This document shows positions 62,695-64,000 of a stretch of DNA of 64,000 nucleotides, piece by piece (the stretch's first letter is position 1; every line of letters begins with the position of its first letter). Source of the stretch: Aphanomyces cochlioides (Eukaryota > Oomycota > Saprolegniomycetes > Saprolegniales > Verrucalvaceae). The notes under the pieces are model-generated. The model was not told the origin of the DNA, ran no database searches, and was given only the letters and a program-made list of their open reading frames with translations. The position numbers and the translations under genes were made by a program. The stretch lies in contig JAHQRK010000025.1 in NCBI GenBank assembly GCA_019828595.1, forward strand, positions 868,001-932,000, in the 5' to 3' direction.

Positions 62695-62984
62695 TCAGTC
62701 GTGGGAGAACAAAAAGTGAATCTTCCGAGTCAAATTCCATCACATTGTCTATTGACAGCACAAGCATCAATTCTCCAAATATCGCCTTGTTCGAAAGAAT
62801 ATATATTGTCGATTTCAACCAAATTTGTATTTTTGACCAAAGATCGATATCGATTTGATCATTCTGAAGTCATGTGTGTCAGGGTGTGTTTTGCGTGAGT
62901 TAAGTGGATCATGTATTCTGATTGGTTGATCGATTTGCAATTTAGAGCTTCAGCCAATCAAAGAATCCCGTTCGATTCCAAACC

Positions 62985-63290
62985 TCGGACGAACACAGAA
63001 TACGATTCCAAATAGGACTGGGCTATCAACTGGCCGAATCGATTAGCCAATCAAATGTAAGTATTTACCGTATTTTAACCAATCAAATCACATTTTTCCT
63101 GTGACTTCGGGAGTTGACTGATGGACGTTGACTCGCGGAAGATATGCGCGGCGTCTTGAAGCCTCAAACAGAGGTTCTGTAGTAGTATATATATCGATCA
63201 TGCATAATGTCATTCTTAGATGCATCGTGTCGGTGGTATCATTGCTGGGAGGAAATTATACTTAGCTTTTGTATACTGTAAACTCTAATT
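62985..63290 (+). repeat. About 300-bp interspersed repeat, copy 3
   Basis: Family of 19385-19660 and 21735-21985. It contains GATTCCAAATAGGACTGG, CGATTAGCCAATCAAAT, GACGTTGACTCGCGGAAGAT and GCGCGGCGTCTTGAAGC, and ends TTTGTATACTGTA. Confidence 0.6.
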
Positions 63291-63716
63291 ATAGACCCTC
63301 TCTCCAATAAACGACCCCCACTGTCCAACTAACTACCTGTGATATATCTTATTATAATATTTGATAGGTATTCATGATGTATGATTTCTGTGGAGAAAAC
63401 TTTTAGAAACTTTTGTAAACGTTGTATACACCAATGTGTCATCGAGCCCGGGACCAACTTAAAAGTTGTTGATATGTCTTACCAAATTTTGTATTTAATA
63501 TATGAAGAGAGCCTCAGCTATGACATTGATCCCACCGGGCTCAACTTGCCCCTTCTCCCTCCAAATAAGAGCTAAAGTGGCTTCACAAAAACTCTACGAC
63601 ATCTGCTCTTGGTCGCGTATTTGGATCAGGCTATCAGTATTTCGTTTTCAAAGTCCATAACAGCTCCAGATATGGATCCAAGTTGTTTGGCTTTGCAGGA
63701 CGATCATCTTCACAAA
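63291..63716. other. No recognised gene
   Basis: Two short plus-strand frames only. Confidence 0.3.
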
Positions 63717-64000
63717 TCATCGTATTACGACGAAGCAATTCCAAGGATAGGACTGAGCGCTATAATGCAATGAGTACAACAAATTTACGATTGAGGAGTC
63801 ATCTTGTACCGACGTATATCGTGGATGCATCCAGTTGTGAAGCTTCTCAAGTAAGTTGGCAAACGTCTGGTTCATGTAGGCCACTTCAATGACGACATTG
63901 GGAAAGGGATCATGTTTTGCCGTGCCTGCCAAAACTTGGCCTCCAACGCGCAGATCCACAGGCGTCAAGCTTTCGTCCGCTTCTTGGTAATGTGGGCGAC
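63717..64000 (-). CDS. Uma2-like (PD-(D/E)XK) nuclease domain, partial at window edge
   Basis: The minus-strand frame is open from the right edge (RPHYQEADESLTPVDLRVGG, QVLAGTAKHDPFPNVVIEVA, YMNQTFANLLEKLHNWMHPR YTSVQ) to 63717. VGGQ...PFPNVVIEVAY resembles the Uma2/DUF820 restriction-endonuclease-like fold, in which the Asp and the ExA motif (here EVA) are catalytic. The last 30 residues (DDSSIVNLLYSLHYS) do not fit and may be intron or frame-shifted. The start lies outside the window. Confidence 0.4.
   Translation of the reverse strand, partial: RPHYQEADESLTPVDLRVGGQVLAGTAKHDPFPNVVIEVAYMNQTFANLLEKLHNWMHPRYTSVQDDSSIVNLLYSLHYSAQSYPWNCFVVIR

Noticed and set aside
21599..64000. CRISPR-like or satellite array
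   Set aside because: No regularly spaced repeats. All repeats found are dispersed or inverted pairs.

Overview
The window is nuclear DNA of an oomycete, most likely a saprolegnialean (Aphanomyces/Saprolegnia type). The grounds are AT-rich intergenic DNA, 42-49 nt introns with GT..AG ends, a family of F-box-like/leucine-rich proteins that I recall from Saprolegniales, a CBM20-fused trehalose-6-phosphate synthase, a Crypton tyrosine recombinase, and a relic of a Crinkler-type N-terminus. No organelle, bacterial or viral genome is present. Family names come from recognition by eye, not from a search.

Layout. 0-1.5 kb: broken F-box/LRR gene. 1.5-6 kb: Harbinger relic and a decayed Crypton (minus strand). 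5.9-6.8 kb: 5' half of a Tigger/pogo transposon cut by a Copia retrotransposon (6.8-12.2 kb, plus strand). 12.2-27 kb: a block with six F-box/LRR genes or fragments and a hAT relic, ending in the 3' half of the same Tigger element on the minus strand. 27-32.4 kb: a second, nearly identical Copia element in inverted orientation. 33-40.4 kb: interleaved copies of an acidic DUF3632-like protein and a secreted guanyl-specific (T1/N1-type) RNase, plus a three-exon Rpn13/ADRM1 Pru-domain gene. 41.2-47.9 kb: two related F-box/LRR genes, one intact and one broken, a relic of a third, a BED/hAT fragment and a Tc1 element with perfect 25-bp inverted repeats. 48-50.6 kb: PIF/Harbinger element with its SANT/Myb-like and DDE genes. 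51.6-54.75 kb: four-exon CBM20-GT20-TPP gene. 54.8-64 kb: telomere-like tract, transposase fragment, chimeric F-box/LRR locus, Tourist-type MITE, Crinkler-like relic, frameshifted F-box/LRR gene, and a partial Uma2-like nuclease at the right edge.

Main structural result. The target-site duplications of the two Copia copies are exchanged. The left flank of copy 1 (GAAGC) matches the outer flank of copy 2's 3' LTR, and the right flank of copy 1 (CATCT) matches the flank of copy 2's 5' LTR. The Tigger transposase reads on in frame once 12.2-27.0 kb is flipped. So the block was inverted by recombination between the two Copia copies, or misassembled through them. Flipping it also restores a MULE-like element around copy 2.

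Main functional results. The trehalose synthase has lost key residues in both catalytic domains and looks like a pseudoenzyme. The RNase and DUF3632-like genes alternate in a recently duplicated cluster. Only three of at least eleven F-box/LRR loci are intact.
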